64,000 nt of DNA from an uncultured Chlorobiaceae bacterium (GCA_903939765.1 CAJAIK010000094.1:62001-126000), one strand, 5' to 3'. Shown: positions 9,808 to 18,877, counted from the stretch's first letter. A program made the numbers and translations. Notes: generated by a model not told the origin, from the sequence alone.

Positions 9808-10308
9808 ATGCAATACGCTCATATGCCGGCAGGCTATATAATTTCAACTCTCTTATTTAAAAAATTCGGCAAGTGTAATGTATCTTACAGAAAGTTTATA
9901 AGTTATGGTATGATTGGAGCTGTAGCTCCCGACTTTGATATGATTTATTTCTTTTTTCAAGATCATATCCTGCATCATACCCACAGATTTTACAGTCATT
10001 ATCCCATCATCTGGTTATCACTGCTCCTTCTGTCAGCATTATGGATGCTGTTCGATAATTATCACAGTCAATATCCGGCATTGGCTGTGATTTTTACCCT
10101 TAATGGATTTTTTCACCTTATTTTAGATACCATTGGAGGTGCAATATACTGGCTGGCTCGACCTGGAATGGTCGGTGAATCATTTGCGATTGAACAATAT
10201 CTTCCTTGGAGTTCAGCAAGTATTGAACTCGTTATTCTGCTCGGAGCATTATGCTTATCGGGTAAGAAGCTTATCATCTACTTGTATAAAGTAATAGATA
10301 ATTTATAG
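9808..10308 (+). CDS. YdjM/DUF457-like membrane protein (putative membrane-bound metal-dependent hydrolase)
   Basis: The 166-residue protein starts MQYAHMPAGYII and has about four hydrophobic segments. Histidine/aspartate clusters typical of the YdjM family lie between them: an early His, APDFDM near residue 48, HHTHRFYSHYP near 60, and FHLILD near 107. Members are annotated as inner-membrane metal-dependent hydrolases, but their reaction is not established. The gene is more AT-rich than its neighbours and lies next to the repeat-flanked umuDC block, suggesting an accessory region. Family assignment is by motif pattern only. Confidence 0.65.
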   Translation: MQYAHMPAGYIISTLLFKKFGKCNVSYRKFISYGMIGAVAPDFDMIYFFFQDHILHHTHRFYSHYPIIWLSLLLLSALWMLFDNYHSQYPALAVIFTLNGFFHLILDTIGGAIYWLARPGMVGESFAIEQYLPWSSASIELVILLGALCLSGKKLIIYLYKVIDNL

Positions 10309-10360
10309 GGTAGAAATGGGAGTTTGAACTGATCGGTCATGTTTTAATGAGCAATGTGCA

Positions 10361-10389
10361 GCGCAGTGCACGCCATGGGGTGCGATGGG
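10361..10389. repeat. Short palindrome-like repeat, copy 1 (downstream of umuC)
   Basis: The 16-nt core at 10368-10383, GCACGCCATGGGGTGC, differs in one base from the core at 12287-12302. The palindrome is imperfect here. It lies about 55 bp beyond the end of umuC, so the two copies bracket umuDC. Confidence 0.6.
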
Positions 10390-10439
10390 CGGGTTTGCTG
10401 CCGGATTTCAGGGAAAGGGTAAGGCGGCACGTATTGGTG

Positions 10440-11714
10440 TCACACCTTTACCTCAATAATATCATCCCACCGTGTCGTATACCGTGCCGAAAGCCGCTTC
10501 TGATGTGGCTTCCAGCTTTCAGAATTTTCCGCCGCCAGCCTTACCGCACCGTTGCCATAGCGATGGTTGATGGCATCCATCACCTGCATGATCTTTGTAT
10601 CCCGCTCATTCGGTGCAGGTACCTCCGCAGCAAAGAGCGAAAGCGTTTTCCGGCATGTTGCCTGCGGCACGATTCCGCTCACAAGAACACCAGCCTTTTT
10701 GTAGCTCTTGCCGGCACGAAAGATGCTGTCAAGCATGGTTTGTGCCGCCTTCAGAATCGCCACAGAGTCACTTGTTGGGCAGGGCAGGGAAGCCGTCCGG
10801 GTGCCCCAGTAGCGCTCGCACAAATCATCGAACGGGCTGGTAGCGATAAAAACAGTGAGCAGTGAAGCCAGAGAGTTCCCATGCCGCAGCTTCACCGCGC
10901 ACTTGGCGGCAAACGTCGCTACGGCCTGTTGGAGCTCCTCCAGGCTGGTCACGCTGCGCCCAAAAGAGCGCGAAGTGCCTATGCTTTGCTTTGCAGGCCG
11001 CACCAGCTCTATCGGGAGGCAGGATTTGCCCTGCAGCTCAGCCTGAATTCTTGCGCCGACGATGTGCAGATGCTTGCGCACCCAGGCAGCGGGCGCAGCC
11101 GCCAGGTCAGCGGCGCTCTCAATTTGCTTTTCCAGCAGCAGCTTGCTCAACTGCCTCCCGATGCCCCAGATATCCTCAATCCTGGTGCGCTCCAGCGCCG
11201 CCTGAATCTCCGCATGGCTCCGGAGTATGCAGACGCCCTGATAGTGCGGGTTCTTTTTTGCCAACCGGTTGGCAATCTTCGCAAGCGTTTTGGTGGGTGC
11301 CATGCCGATACAGACCGGAATGCCGGTATTCAGCCTGACCGTCCGGCGAATGTGCCAGCCATACTCCTGCAGATCGAAGCGCGCGAAGCCCGTCATATCA
11401 AGAAAAGCCTCATCAATGGAGTAGACTTCAATCTCGGGAGCAAGGGCGGCCAGTGTCATCATTACCCGTGTTGACAGATCGCCATAAAGTGCAAAGTTTG
11501 AGGAGAAAACTGCCACATCATGCTGCTTGAGCAGTGGGCGGCACTTGAATTCCGGCATACCCATCTGGATTCCAAGCGCCTTGGCCTCTTCAGATCGGGC
11601 GATGATGCAGCCATCGTTGTTCGACAGCACAACGACCGGGCGCAAGCGCAGTGAGGGGTTGAACACCCGTTCACACGAGGCATAGAAGTTATTGCAGTCA
11701 ACAAGGGCAAACAT
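10440..11714 (-). CDS. umuC: DNA polymerase V catalytic subunit UmuC (Y-family)
   Basis: This error-prone lesion-bypass polymerase works with cleaved UmuD. From ATG 11714 the protein is 424 aa and begins MFALVDCNNFYASCERVF, the normal UmuC N-terminus with the first metal-binding Asp. The second acidic pair is in SIDEAFLDM, and a helix-hairpin-helix region (IWGIGRQLSKLL) follows. The C-terminal little-finger domain and UmuC tail are complete. The open frame to 11777 adds 21 residues that overlap umuD and is rejected. It lies 23 bp downstream of umuD on the same strand. Confidence 0.95.
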   Translation of the reverse strand: MFALVDCNNFYASCERVFNPSLRLRPVVVLSNNDGCIIARSEEAKALGIQMGMPEFKCRPLLKQHDVAVFSSNFALYGDLSTRVMMTLAALAPEIEVYSIDEAFLDMTGFARFDLQEYGWHIRRTVRLNTGIPVCIGMAPTKTLAKIANRLAKKNPHYQGVCILRSHAEIQAALERTRIEDIWGIGRQLSKLLLEKQIESAADLAAAPAAWVRKHLHIVGARIQAELQGKSCLPIELVRPAKQSIGTSRSFGRSVTSLEELQQAVATFAAKCAVKLRHGNSLASLLTVFIATSPFDDLCERYWGTRTASLPCPTSDSVAILKAAQTMLDSIFRAGKSYKKAGVLVSGIVPQATCRKTLSLFAAEVPAPNERDTKIMQVMDAINHRYGNGAVRLAAENSESWKPHQKRLSARYTTRWDDIIEVKV

Positions 11715-11737
11715 GGGGGTTGATCTCCAGTGGGTGG

Positions 11738-12190
11738 TTATCTTGGTTTGTGAATCACATAGGCGACAATACCCCACACCAGAAAGTCATTTTCTTCCGT
11801 GATTCTGATCGGCTTGAATTCTTGATTGGCCGCCATGAGGTAGATGCCATCTTTTTGCACCGCCAGACGCTTCACCGTAAACTCACCGTCAAGATAACAA
11901 ACAGCAATAGAGCCCTCTTTGGGTTCAAGGGCCTTGTCGATAACCAGCAAGTCGCCATCATGAATGCCCGCATCAACCATCGAGCCGCCTTTAACCCTCG
12001 CATAAAAGGTTGCGGCCGGGTGTTTGACCAGCTCCTTGTTCAGGTCAAGGGCAAGATCCAGATACTCTTCAGCCGGTGAGGGGAAGCCCGCAGCGATTGC
12101 GGTACAGGCAAGCGGCAGCTCAAGCTGCGTTGTGAAGTCCGGGGTAAAAAAGTCGAGCACCGGGCCAGCATGTATTCTGGTGAGTATCAT
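11738..12190 (-). CDS. umuD: SOS mutagenesis protein UmuD (S24 peptidase family)
   Basis: UmuD self-cleaves on RecA-ssDNA filaments to give UmuD', the accessory subunit of DNA polymerase V. The 150-residue protein shows a likely cleavage site Ala34-Gly35 (AAGFPSP), the nucleophile Ser70 in GGSM and the general-base Lys107 in TVKRLA, the classical Ser-Lys dyad spacing. It is the first gene of the umuDC operon, with a candidate operator about 25-36 bp upstream. Confidence 0.95.
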   Translation of the reverse strand: MILTRIHAGPVLDFFTPDFTTQLELPLACTAIAAGFPSPAEEYLDLALDLNKELVKHPAATFYARVKGGSMVDAGIHDGDLLVIDKALEPKEGSIAVCYLDGEFTVKRLAVQKDGIYLMAANQEFKPIRITEENDFLVWGIVAYVIHKPR

Positions 12191-12214
12191 CGTTTTTCCA
12201 TGGTTTCATTATCG

Positions 12215-12226
12215 GAATATACATTC
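12215..12226. promoter_or_regulatory. Candidate SOS/LexA-type operator of umuDC
   Basis: GAATATACATTC is a near-palindrome of the form GAATnTAnATTC placed 25-36 bp upstream of the umuD ATG. Its position suits repression of umuDC. The LexA box of this lineage is not known to me, so the call rests only on symmetry and location. Confidence 0.4.
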
Positions 12227-12282
12227 TGAAGAGGAGAAGGGATGCGGGATAAAATCTATGCACCAGCAGCGCAGGCGCATGT

Positions 12283-12306
12283 AGGGGCACGCCATGGCGT
12301 GCCTCT
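12283..12306. repeat. Short palindromic repeat, copy 2 (upstream of umuD)
   Basis: A perfect 18-bp palindrome, GGCACGCCATGGCGTGCC, at 12286-12303 extends by three further pairs including one G-T. The 16-nt core is shared with 10368-10383 with one mismatch. It resembles small intergenic repeat units scattered in many bacterial genomes. Confidence 0.65.
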
Positions 12307-12410
12307 GGGAACAAAGGATTGCTGCCAACGGCCGTTTGAAGAGCATCAGGATTTTCTCCAGGGCGAATCATTATAACATCCCTCCGGAAATGGATATTAT
12401 AATTTTGCAC

Positions 12411-13163
12411 TCACTCCTGATATACCACCGGATCCGGCGAGTCTATCAAGGGATTGAGGCGAACCGCCAGAGAGAAAAGATAGGGGTAATCCTCTTTGAT
12501 ATGCTGCATATAGAGGATCCATTCCCGTATAAGATGACCGAAAACCCGCCTTATGTCGCCATTTATGTGTTCTTTGTCGCTCGGAGGAATACGATCGAAC
12601 GACTTCCGGGCCTCAAGCTCTTCAACGATATGAAACGCTGCCCAGAGCAAGTCAGTAAAATTTTCATGCTCAAGCAGATTCTGGTTTTCCAGCAGGCTCA
12701 ACAGGAAGCTCCGTTTTTCGGCCATGAACTGCTTCAGGCAGGGGAGGGCGTCACTATCGATGCTGATCCTCTGGTTGCTTCGGCGCAGATACTCGAGCGC
12801 TGCGTCAAAGTCCTGTTTTTTCCATGATCCGGTCATACTCAGGCGGTTTTTCAGCTCCTCCCTTCCGACCACGTGTTCCGATAACTCTTTCAGCAGGCGG
12901 TTGCCGAATTCACTGAAAAAGACGCCAATGACCATGTTCAGTTTTTTCATTACCGACTGGCGCTCCCTTTCCCTGAGAACCCTTTCGAAGAGGAGCGTGA
13001 CGACGATGATGTAAATGGGCAGGAAGGCGAGATTGCCGAGAAAGCTGGCTGATATCTCCCTCAAGTTGCCAAAAATGATTAAATCAATAGCATAAAGGGC
13101 CAGCGATATGGCGAAGAGGGCGGACACCGTCCACACCTTGTTCAGAAACAGTTTTTTTAACAT
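12411..13163 (-). CDS. Hypothetical inner-membrane protein
   Basis: I do not recognise this protein. ATG at 13163 gives MLKKLFLN..., 250 aa; the frame stays open to 13223 with further ATGs at 13217 and 13214, so the start is uncertain. Two hydrophobic segments fill residues 10-60, followed by a charged region (ERVLRERERQSVMKKL) likely to form a coiled coil. The remainder is a soluble alpha-helical domain of about 180 residues. It lies upstream of umuDC on the same strand but about 220 bp away with the palindromic repeat between, so cotranscription is doubtful. Confidence 0.65.
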   Translation of the reverse strand: MLKKLFLNKVWTVSALFAISLALYAIDLIIFGNLREISASFLGNLAFLPIYIIVVTLLFERVLRERERQSVMKKLNMVIGVFFSEFGNRLLKELSEHVVGREELKNRLSMTGSWKKQDFDAALEYLRRSNQRISIDSDALPCLKQFMAEKRSFLLSLLENQNLLEHENFTDLLWAAFHIVEELEARKSFDRIPPSDKEHINGDIRRVFGHLIREWILYMQHIKEDYPYLFSLAVRLNPLIDSPDPVVYQE

Positions 13164-13601
13164 GAATACCCGTATTTTAACTGCGGAACCAAACAACCTG
13201 AAATACCTGTGCATCATAAACAAACAGGTAAAAACATTTCACCGTTCGCTGAGAAAAGAAAACTGATTCAGGACAACAACCGGTTTAATTTTTTCGTCTC
13301 CTGTCATCGGCTTGTTTGTTATCGGTTGATACGGTTCGATAAAATTCGGTACTGGACGTTTTTTTTGAGCGTAGTGGTCGCTTTGGTGCTCTTTTTCAAG
13401 TTTTTAACCCGCACTATCGAAATTATAAAGTATTATATAAACATTTTACAGTCTCAGTAAATCTTTTGCGTGTTCTCTGATCAGTTTCCTTGAAGCGACC
13501 TCTGCCAGGACATCACCACCGCTTATGAACACGAATAACCATTAAACCCGGTTCATTATCATGAAATCATTCAGGGAGTTCGTCAAGGTTACGGTTGCTT
13601 C
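13164..13601. other. Intergenic region, no supported gene
   Basis: This AT-rich spacer lies between two divergent genes. An 83-codon plus-strand frame at 13209-13460 has one hydrophobic segment but no ribosome site or recognisable family, and is not called. A 14-codon frame at 13561-13605 ends in TGA overlapping the GTG start of the next gene and could be a leader peptide. Confidence 0.4.
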
Positions 13602-15692
13602 GTGACAAATTCCAGGAATAGAAATGACGCACGAAACCAAAAGTTGGCGATTACAATGCTCATCTTCACCGTCTTCCTTGGGGCTGTACTTCTTTTCAGC
13701 ATGGAGCCCCTTGTCGGTCGACTCTTAACACCCTATTTTGGCGGTGCAGCTCATGTGTGGCTGATCTGCCTCATGTTCTTTCAGGCCATGCTTCTGCTTG
13801 GGTATCTCTACGCCCATCTTCTCGTTCGGAAACTGGGAGCCTGGCATCTGCTTTTCCTGACGGTTCCGCTGATAAGCCTGCCTTTGCGGATTGGTGCGAT
13901 CGCAAATCCCGGCACACCGGTTCTCGCCGTTCTCGTGACTCTGGTCGTCCATGTTGCACTCCCGTTTGTTGCACTTTCAACCACAGCAGTGGTTGCTCAG
14001 GCATGGATAGCCAATTCTCAGGTTGGTCGCAATAGAGAGCCATACCCACTTTATGCCGCTTCAAACGCCGGTTCACTCCTTGCGCTTCTTGGATATGCTT
14101 TTTTGATTGAACCACTTTCCGGCCTGCGGCTCCAGAGCCTCGTATGGTCAGGGGCTTATATCGTCTATGTGTTGTTCGTCCTGCTCACCTGGCTGAAAAT
14201 AAGGTCAGACAAGGAATACAGGGAATCCACGAAAACAACCAGTGAAACCGTAACGCCAAAACCGCTAACGCATACCGTTTACTTGCCATGGATTTTGCTG
14301 AGCGCCCTTCCTTCTGTTTTTCTTATGGCGACGACCAACTACCTGACACTTGAAGTAGGTTCATTCCCCTTCGTATGGGTTATTCCTCTTGCGCTTTATC
14401 TTGGCAGTTTTATCGTGACATTTCGCACGCACGGAGGAGTGCCAAAATTTCTGAAACTATTCTGGCCGGAACTCTTGATAGCAGCGTTTGCATTGTATCT
14501 GTTGGGGCTTGCGATGTGGCCTGTGCTTCTTGTTCAGTTATCGGTTTTTTTTGCAATCTGCATTGTTGCTCACGGAACGCTCTATGAGTTGCGTCCCCCC
14601 GTAAGCCTTCTTACACGCTTTTATCTCTCTTCGGCGTTCGGTGGATGGATAGGCGGTGCATTCGTCAGCCTTGTGGCGCCCCATGTGTTTCGTGGGCTCT
14701 TCGAATACCCCCTCGCATTGATACTCTTTGCTGCCCTTTTCTGGTGGCAACGTGATAAGGCCTTCACTAACTTCTGGCCTGACGCCTCACGCTTTGTTGC
14801 GTGGAGCCGTATGCTTGTAATAGGGATTTTAGTTTTTCCGATTTTGGGCTGGGTCACAGCATCGGTCAACAAGTCGACAAAATTTCGGTACCGAAACTTT
14901 TACGGGATTTACCGCATCGTTGATCAGTCTTTGGAAAACAACTCTATGGCAGTGCGGCAGCTTGTTCACGGGAGTACGTTGCACGGCTCCCAATTTCTCG
15001 ATCCATCGTTGCGTTTAGAGCCCACATCCTATTATTATCAGGGAGGACCTGTATCTGAGGTATACAAACTCGTACCATCTCCTCGCCGGATGGCAGTGAT
15101 AGGTCTCGGCTCAGGAACGATAAGTACGTATGCCCGGAAAGGTGATCTGCTCGTGTATTATGAGATAGACCCTGACAACGAAAAGATTGCCCGCGAATGG
15201 TTCACCTATCTTAAGGAGTGCAAAGGCAGCTTACGTCTAATAGAGGGTGATGGCCGGCTCTCAATGCAGGCCCGGAAGGGGGATAACATGAAATATGATG
15301 TTCTTACCATAGATGCCTTTACCGGGGATGGTATCCCGACCCACCTCCTGACCAGAGAAGCCATGAGTGTCTATCTTGATCGATTAGTTGAAAAGGGCAT
15401 CATTCTCTTCCATATTTCCAACCGTTATTATGACCTGCGACCAGTGCTCAAGTCCACGGCCTCTACGCTGGGCCTTTTCGGTGCAATGAATAACCTGGGA
15501 AAGAAAAGCAAAGTAAAGGCCCCATATGATGATGGGCAGTGGGTAGCTTTGGCTCTGGATCCTGCGAGGCTTCGCCCATTGATTGACGGAGGCTGGACAG
15601 CCCTCGGGAAGGGGGATGGCCTAAAAGATATGGCACCCTGGACGGACGACTATATCAATGTGCTCGGGGTATGTCGAGTCATAGGTAAGTAG
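13602..15692 (+). CDS. Polytopic membrane protein fused to a spermidine-synthase-like domain
   Basis: The 696-residue protein has an N-terminal membrane half (about residues 15-430, ten or more hydrophobic segments) and a C-terminal soluble half resembling aminopropyltransferases. The latter has an SAM-binding type glycine motif VIGLGSGT and an acidic motif IDAFTGDGIPTHLLT matching the gatekeeper-loop region. Such fusions are annotated as spermidine synthase-like membrane proteins; their substrate is not established and polyamine synthesis should not be assumed. GTG at 13602 is the upstream-most start; ATG at 13656 is an alternative. There is no operon partner. Confidence 0.8.
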   Translation: MTNSRNRNDARNQKLAITMLIFTVFLGAVLLFSMEPLVGRLLTPYFGGAAHVWLICLMFFQAMLLLGYLYAHLLVRKLGAWHLLFLTVPLISLPLRIGAIANPGTPVLAVLVTLVVHVALPFVALSTTAVVAQAWIANSQVGRNREPYPLYAASNAGSLLALLGYAFLIEPLSGLRLQSLVWSGAYIVYVLFVLLTWLKIRSDKEYRESTKTTSETVTPKPLTHTVYLPWILLSALPSVFLMATTNYLTLEVGSFPFVWVIPLALYLGSFIVTFRTHGGVPKFLKLFWPELLIAAFALYLLGLAMWPVLLVQLSVFFAICIVAHGTLYELRPPVSLLTRFYLSSAFGGWIGGAFVSLVAPHVFRGLFEYPLALILFAALFWWQRDKAFTNFWPDASRFVAWSRMLVIGILVFPILGWVTASVNKSTKFRYRNFYGIYRIVDQSLENNSMAVRQLVHGSTLHGSQFLDPSLRLEPTSYYYQGGPVSEVYKLVPSPRRMAVIGLGSGTISTYARKGDLLVYYEIDPDNEKIAREWFTYLKECKGSLRLIEGDGRLSMQARKGDNMKYDVLTIDAFTGDGIPTHLLTREAMSVYLDRLVEKGIILFHISNRYYDLRPVLKSTASTLGLFGAMNNLGKKSKVKAPYDDGQWVALALDPARLRPLIDGGWTALGKGDGLKDMAPWTDDYINVLGVCRVIGK

Positions 15693-16216
15693 AATAGGTA
15701 TAACTAAATAATGCTATATTTCAGTATATCTGGTGCAAGAAAAACAGATGAAAAGTCCCAAAAACCTTGCACGTCGAAAACGCCGTTTCATGTATCAACC
15801 GAAGTATTACCATCGTTCCATTGAGAACCTTCATCGGCCTTTTGATGGCAAACATGACCGTACCAATCGCCGGGTAAAGCTGGCCGGAAGGATGTCGTTC
15901 TTCGGTCCCGTTCAGAGCGAGGAGATGGGGTGGCATCAACCATTGTTGCGCCAACTTGTCGATCTTTCGACTTGTCATTCTTACAATCAAGTAATCGTTC
16001 AATCATACAATATGTAATTACTACAATCAAGCAATCTATCATTTCCGTATTGGATTCAGGAAGGGTAAAACATTTCACTCTTCAAAAAATATTCCCGCCG
16101 GTTTTCTCTGTTTATCTTTTATCTTTCAACAACATTTCCGGTTTGTACTGTAACGGAGCGGGGAAGAGAGTGTATGGAAAATGAAAGTCTGTTTTTTTTA
16201 AAGTTACAACCAACTA
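15693..16216. other. Intergenic region with a 15-bp direct repeat
   Basis: About 520 bp hold overlapping frames of 93-96 codons on both strands with no recognisable protein and no ribosome site, so none is called. A direct repeat TACAATCAAGYAATC occurs at 15982-15996 and 16022-16036, 40 bp apart, in an AT-rich part. The promoter of the next gene should lie near the right end. Confidence 0.4.
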
Positions 16217-17275
16217 ATGATAGTACCAGAGTATGGTCGGACGCTTAGTACCGCAGAATGGTCTCCGATTATTGATGCGCTTCTTGAGGGTCAGCATTTT
16301 GTTCTTACCACCCACGAAAATTCTGATGGTGACGGTCTTGGCAGCGAGGTTGCCCTTGCAAGGGTGCTCAAGGCGCTCGGCAAGGAGGTGACGATTGTCA
16401 ATCCCACGGAAGTTCCGCCGAATTATCTTTTTTTAAAGAAACTCTATCCAATAACCCTTTTTGACAAGAAGAGTGAGGAGGCCATTCAGGAACTATCGCT
16501 TTGCGATGTTGTTGTTCTGCTTGATGCCAACCTGCATGAGAGGATGGGCTCGCTCTGGCCTCATGTGAGTTTTTCAAGAGAGCTTGGCGCACTGAAAATT
16601 GTCTGCGTCGACCATCATCTTGAGCCGGATGATTTTACTGATGTGATGGTGTGCGAAAACTACGCTTCATCGACTGGTGAGCTTGTTTATGGCCTGATTT
16701 ATGCCCTTCAGGAGCGTTTGGGTTGTGATCTCTTTACTCCGGAAGTTGCCGAGGCGCTTTATGTTGCCGTGATGACGGATACCGGTTCATTCCGCTTCCC
16801 CAAAACGACACCCTATGTTTATCAGCTTGCCGGAGACCTTGTGAGCAAGGGGGCTGATGCGTCGGCGATTTATGACCGCATCTACAACTCCCTGACAACC
16901 TCGGCGCTCAAACTTCTTGGTGCTGCCCTGAGCGCAATTACCATTCTTGATGAGGGCGATATTTCGTGGTTGTTCATTTCGCAGGATATGATCAAGGCGA
17001 CCGGAAGCAAATTGTTCGATACCGATCTTATCATTCGTTATCTTCTCAGTGTTCCTTCGGTTCGTATAGCCGTGCTTATTGTCGAGATGCAGGATGGCCG
17101 AACCAAGGCAAGTTTCAGGTCTCGTGGCAACATCTATGTCAATCAGTTTGCCAAGAAATATGGTGGTGGCGGCCACATGAATGCTGCCGGGTGTCTTTTT
17201 CAGTTCTCTTCTGACAAGGCCCAGATGGTTTTGCTCGAAGATCTTCGCCTCTTCCTTAAGGATATTAAAGAGTAA
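16217..17275 (+). CDS. nrnA: DHH/DHHA1 phosphoesterase (NrnA-like oligoribonuclease / pAp phosphatase)
   Basis: NrnA-type enzymes degrade 2-5 nt RNA fragments and dephosphorylate 3'-phosphoadenosine 5'-phosphate using Mn2+. The 352-residue length is normal. The DHH-family motifs occur in order: NSDGDGLGSE near 35, LLDANLHERMG near 96, VDHHLEPDDF near 133 and TDTGSFRFP near 194. The C-terminal DHHA1 signature GGGGHMNAAG is near 325. The first motif reads NSDGDG rather than the common HxNPDGDA. It is separated by 34 bp from pepA and may be cotranscribed. Confidence 0.9.
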   Translation: MIVPEYGRTLSTAEWSPIIDALLEGQHFVLTTHENSDGDGLGSEVALARVLKALGKEVTIVNPTEVPPNYLFLKKLYPITLFDKKSEEAIQELSLCDVVVLLDANLHERMGSLWPHVSFSRELGALKIVCVDHHLEPDDFTDVMVCENYASSTGELVYGLIYALQERLGCDLFTPEVAEALYVAVMTDTGSFRFPKTTPYVYQLAGDLVSKGADASAIYDRIYNSLTTSALKLLGAALSAITILDEGDISWLFISQDMIKATGSKLFDTDLIIRYLLSVPSVRIAVLIVEMQDGRTKASFRSRGNIYVNQFAKKYGGGGHMNAAGCLFQFSSDKAQMVLLEDLRLFLKDIKE

Positions 17276-17309
17276 TTGTACTACCGTAAACATTGATTAT
17301 TGAACTTCT

Positions 17310-18821
17310 ATGAAAATAACAGTAACAACAAGCGATCTTGCCAATGTGGAGAGTGCTTTTCTTGCTTTGCCGTTCAGCAGTGGTGAGTTGAAAATAGAGG
17401 GCACAACAAGGCTTGCAGGGTTTGGAATTGAATTGCAGGCTTTAAAAGATTTTAAGGCTGAGGTTGGCGAGGTTGTTGTTTTGTATGGCCAGAATGCTAA
17501 CGGCTCAGCTTTGCGGATTGCACTGCTTGGGCTTGGCGAGGCAGTAACCCTTGATGACTGGCGAAAAGCTGCGCGTTCTTTTGCGTCCAGAGCAGTGGAT
17601 ATGAAAATCGAACAAATTGCTCTTGACTGTTCGGATATTGAGGCTCTTGCCGTTACGGCAGGCCAAAGTGTTGCAACGCTTGCGGCCGCTTTTGTTGAGG
17701 GCTGTTATGGTGGCTCATACCGGTTTGATCGCCTTAAAAGCGGTAAGCTCGATAAAAAGGGTTCTGGCGAAAAGTCGAAAGGCATTACTGAGCTTCTTTT
17801 GCGGGTTGATGTCGGCGCCGGTGAGGAATGTGAGAAGGGTGCTGCCGAAGGAAGGATTGTTGGTTCATGCCAGCAAATGGCCAGAGATCTGGTCAATTTA
17901 CCAGGGAACTATCTGCAGGCTGTCGATATTGCCAAGGCGGCAGAGGGGTCCGGAAAACTCTATGGTTTCGATGTGACCGTTTTTCATAAAAAAGAGATAG
18001 AGTCTCTTGGCATGGGCGGTCTGCTTGCGGTCAATAAGGGGAGCCATCATCCTCCGGCATTCATTATCCTCGATTATAAACCAAAAGGAAAGGTAGAAAA
18101 AGTTGTCGCACTTGTCGGCAAAGGAGTGACCTTTGATTCAGGCGGTATTTCGCTCAAGCCATCGGAAAACATGGGTGAGATGAAGTCGGACATGTCGGGG
18201 GCTGCAAGCGTTCTGGGAGCGGTTGAGGCCGCGGCTCGTCTCGGGCTTCCTGTTCGTATTATCGGCTTAATTCCGGCTACGGACAATATGCCTGGCTCTA
18301 CTGCCCAGCAGCCGGGCGATGTGATTACCACCTATTCAGGCATTACGGTTGAAGTTGGCAATACCGATGCCGAGGGTCGCCTTATCCTTGCTGATGCACT
18401 GAGCTACGGAAAAGAGAAGTTTGAGCCTGATGTGATTATTGATATTGCAACATTGACCGGGGCCTGTATTGTTGCGCTCGGCTATTCGGTTGCCGGTTTT
18501 TTCAGCAACAACGACAAGCTTGCTGATGCTATTTTTCAGGCAGGTGAGCACTCTGGTGAAAAAGTATGGCGTTTGCCGCTTTGGGATCTTTATGCCGAGC
18601 AGATAAAGTCTGAGGTAGCCGATGTCAATAATACCGGTGGCCGCGGAGCAGGCACGGTTACGGCGGCCAAATTTCTGGAGAAATTTATTGATGGTCATAA
18701 AAACTGGGCTCATATTGATATTGCAGGGCCTTCATTTGCACCCAAGGGTGCAGGCAAGGTGAATGGCGGAACAGGTTTTGGTGTCAGCCTGCTTCTTGAA
18801 GTGTTAAAAAAGTTGGCTTAA
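17310..18821 (+). CDS. pepA: Leucyl aminopeptidase (M17 family)
   Basis: This cytosolic two-metal aminopeptidase forms hexamers. The 503-residue protein has the macro-like N-terminal domain (1-160) and the catalytic domain with metal ligands in VGKGVTFDSGGISLKPS, MKSDMSGAA and the M17 signature NTDAEGRLILADAL. It lies downstream of the NrnA-like gene with 34 bp between and upstream of the lipase-like gene with 56 bp between. Confidence 0.96.
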   Translation: MKITVTTSDLANVESAFLALPFSSGELKIEGTTRLAGFGIELQALKDFKAEVGEVVVLYGQNANGSALRIALLGLGEAVTLDDWRKAARSFASRAVDMKIEQIALDCSDIEALAVTAGQSVATLAAAFVEGCYGGSYRFDRLKSGKLDKKGSGEKSKGITELLLRVDVGAGEECEKGAAEGRIVGSCQQMARDLVNLPGNYLQAVDIAKAAEGSGKLYGFDVTVFHKKEIESLGMGGLLAVNKGSHHPPAFIILDYKPKGKVEKVVALVGKGVTFDSGGISLKPSENMGEMKSDMSGAASVLGAVEAAARLGLPVRIIGLIPATDNMPGSTAQQPGDVITTYSGITVEVGNTDAEGRLILADALSYGKEKFEPDVIIDIATLTGACIVALGYSVAGFFSNNDKLADAIFQAGEHSGEKVWRLPLWDLYAEQIKSEVADVNNTGGRGAGTVTAAKFLEKFIDGHKNWAHIDIAGPSFAPKGAGKVNGGTGFGVSLLLEVLKKLA

Positions 18822-18877
18822 AACAACTCGGTAACCAGCCTGTCAGTTTTGGCCGTGCAACACAAACCTGAACTCTC

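Noticed and set aside
12120..12410. 96-codon minus-strand frame upstream of umuD
   Set aside because: Overlaps umuD out of frame and runs through the palindromic repeat; no family resemblance.
13209..13460. 83-codon plus-strand frame
   Set aside because: No ribosome site; single hydrophobic stretch can arise from AT-rich DNA; overlaps alternative starts of the opposite gene.
15721..16078. Overlapping 93-96 codon frames on both strands
   Set aside because: Mutually antisense, no family recognised, no ribosome sites.
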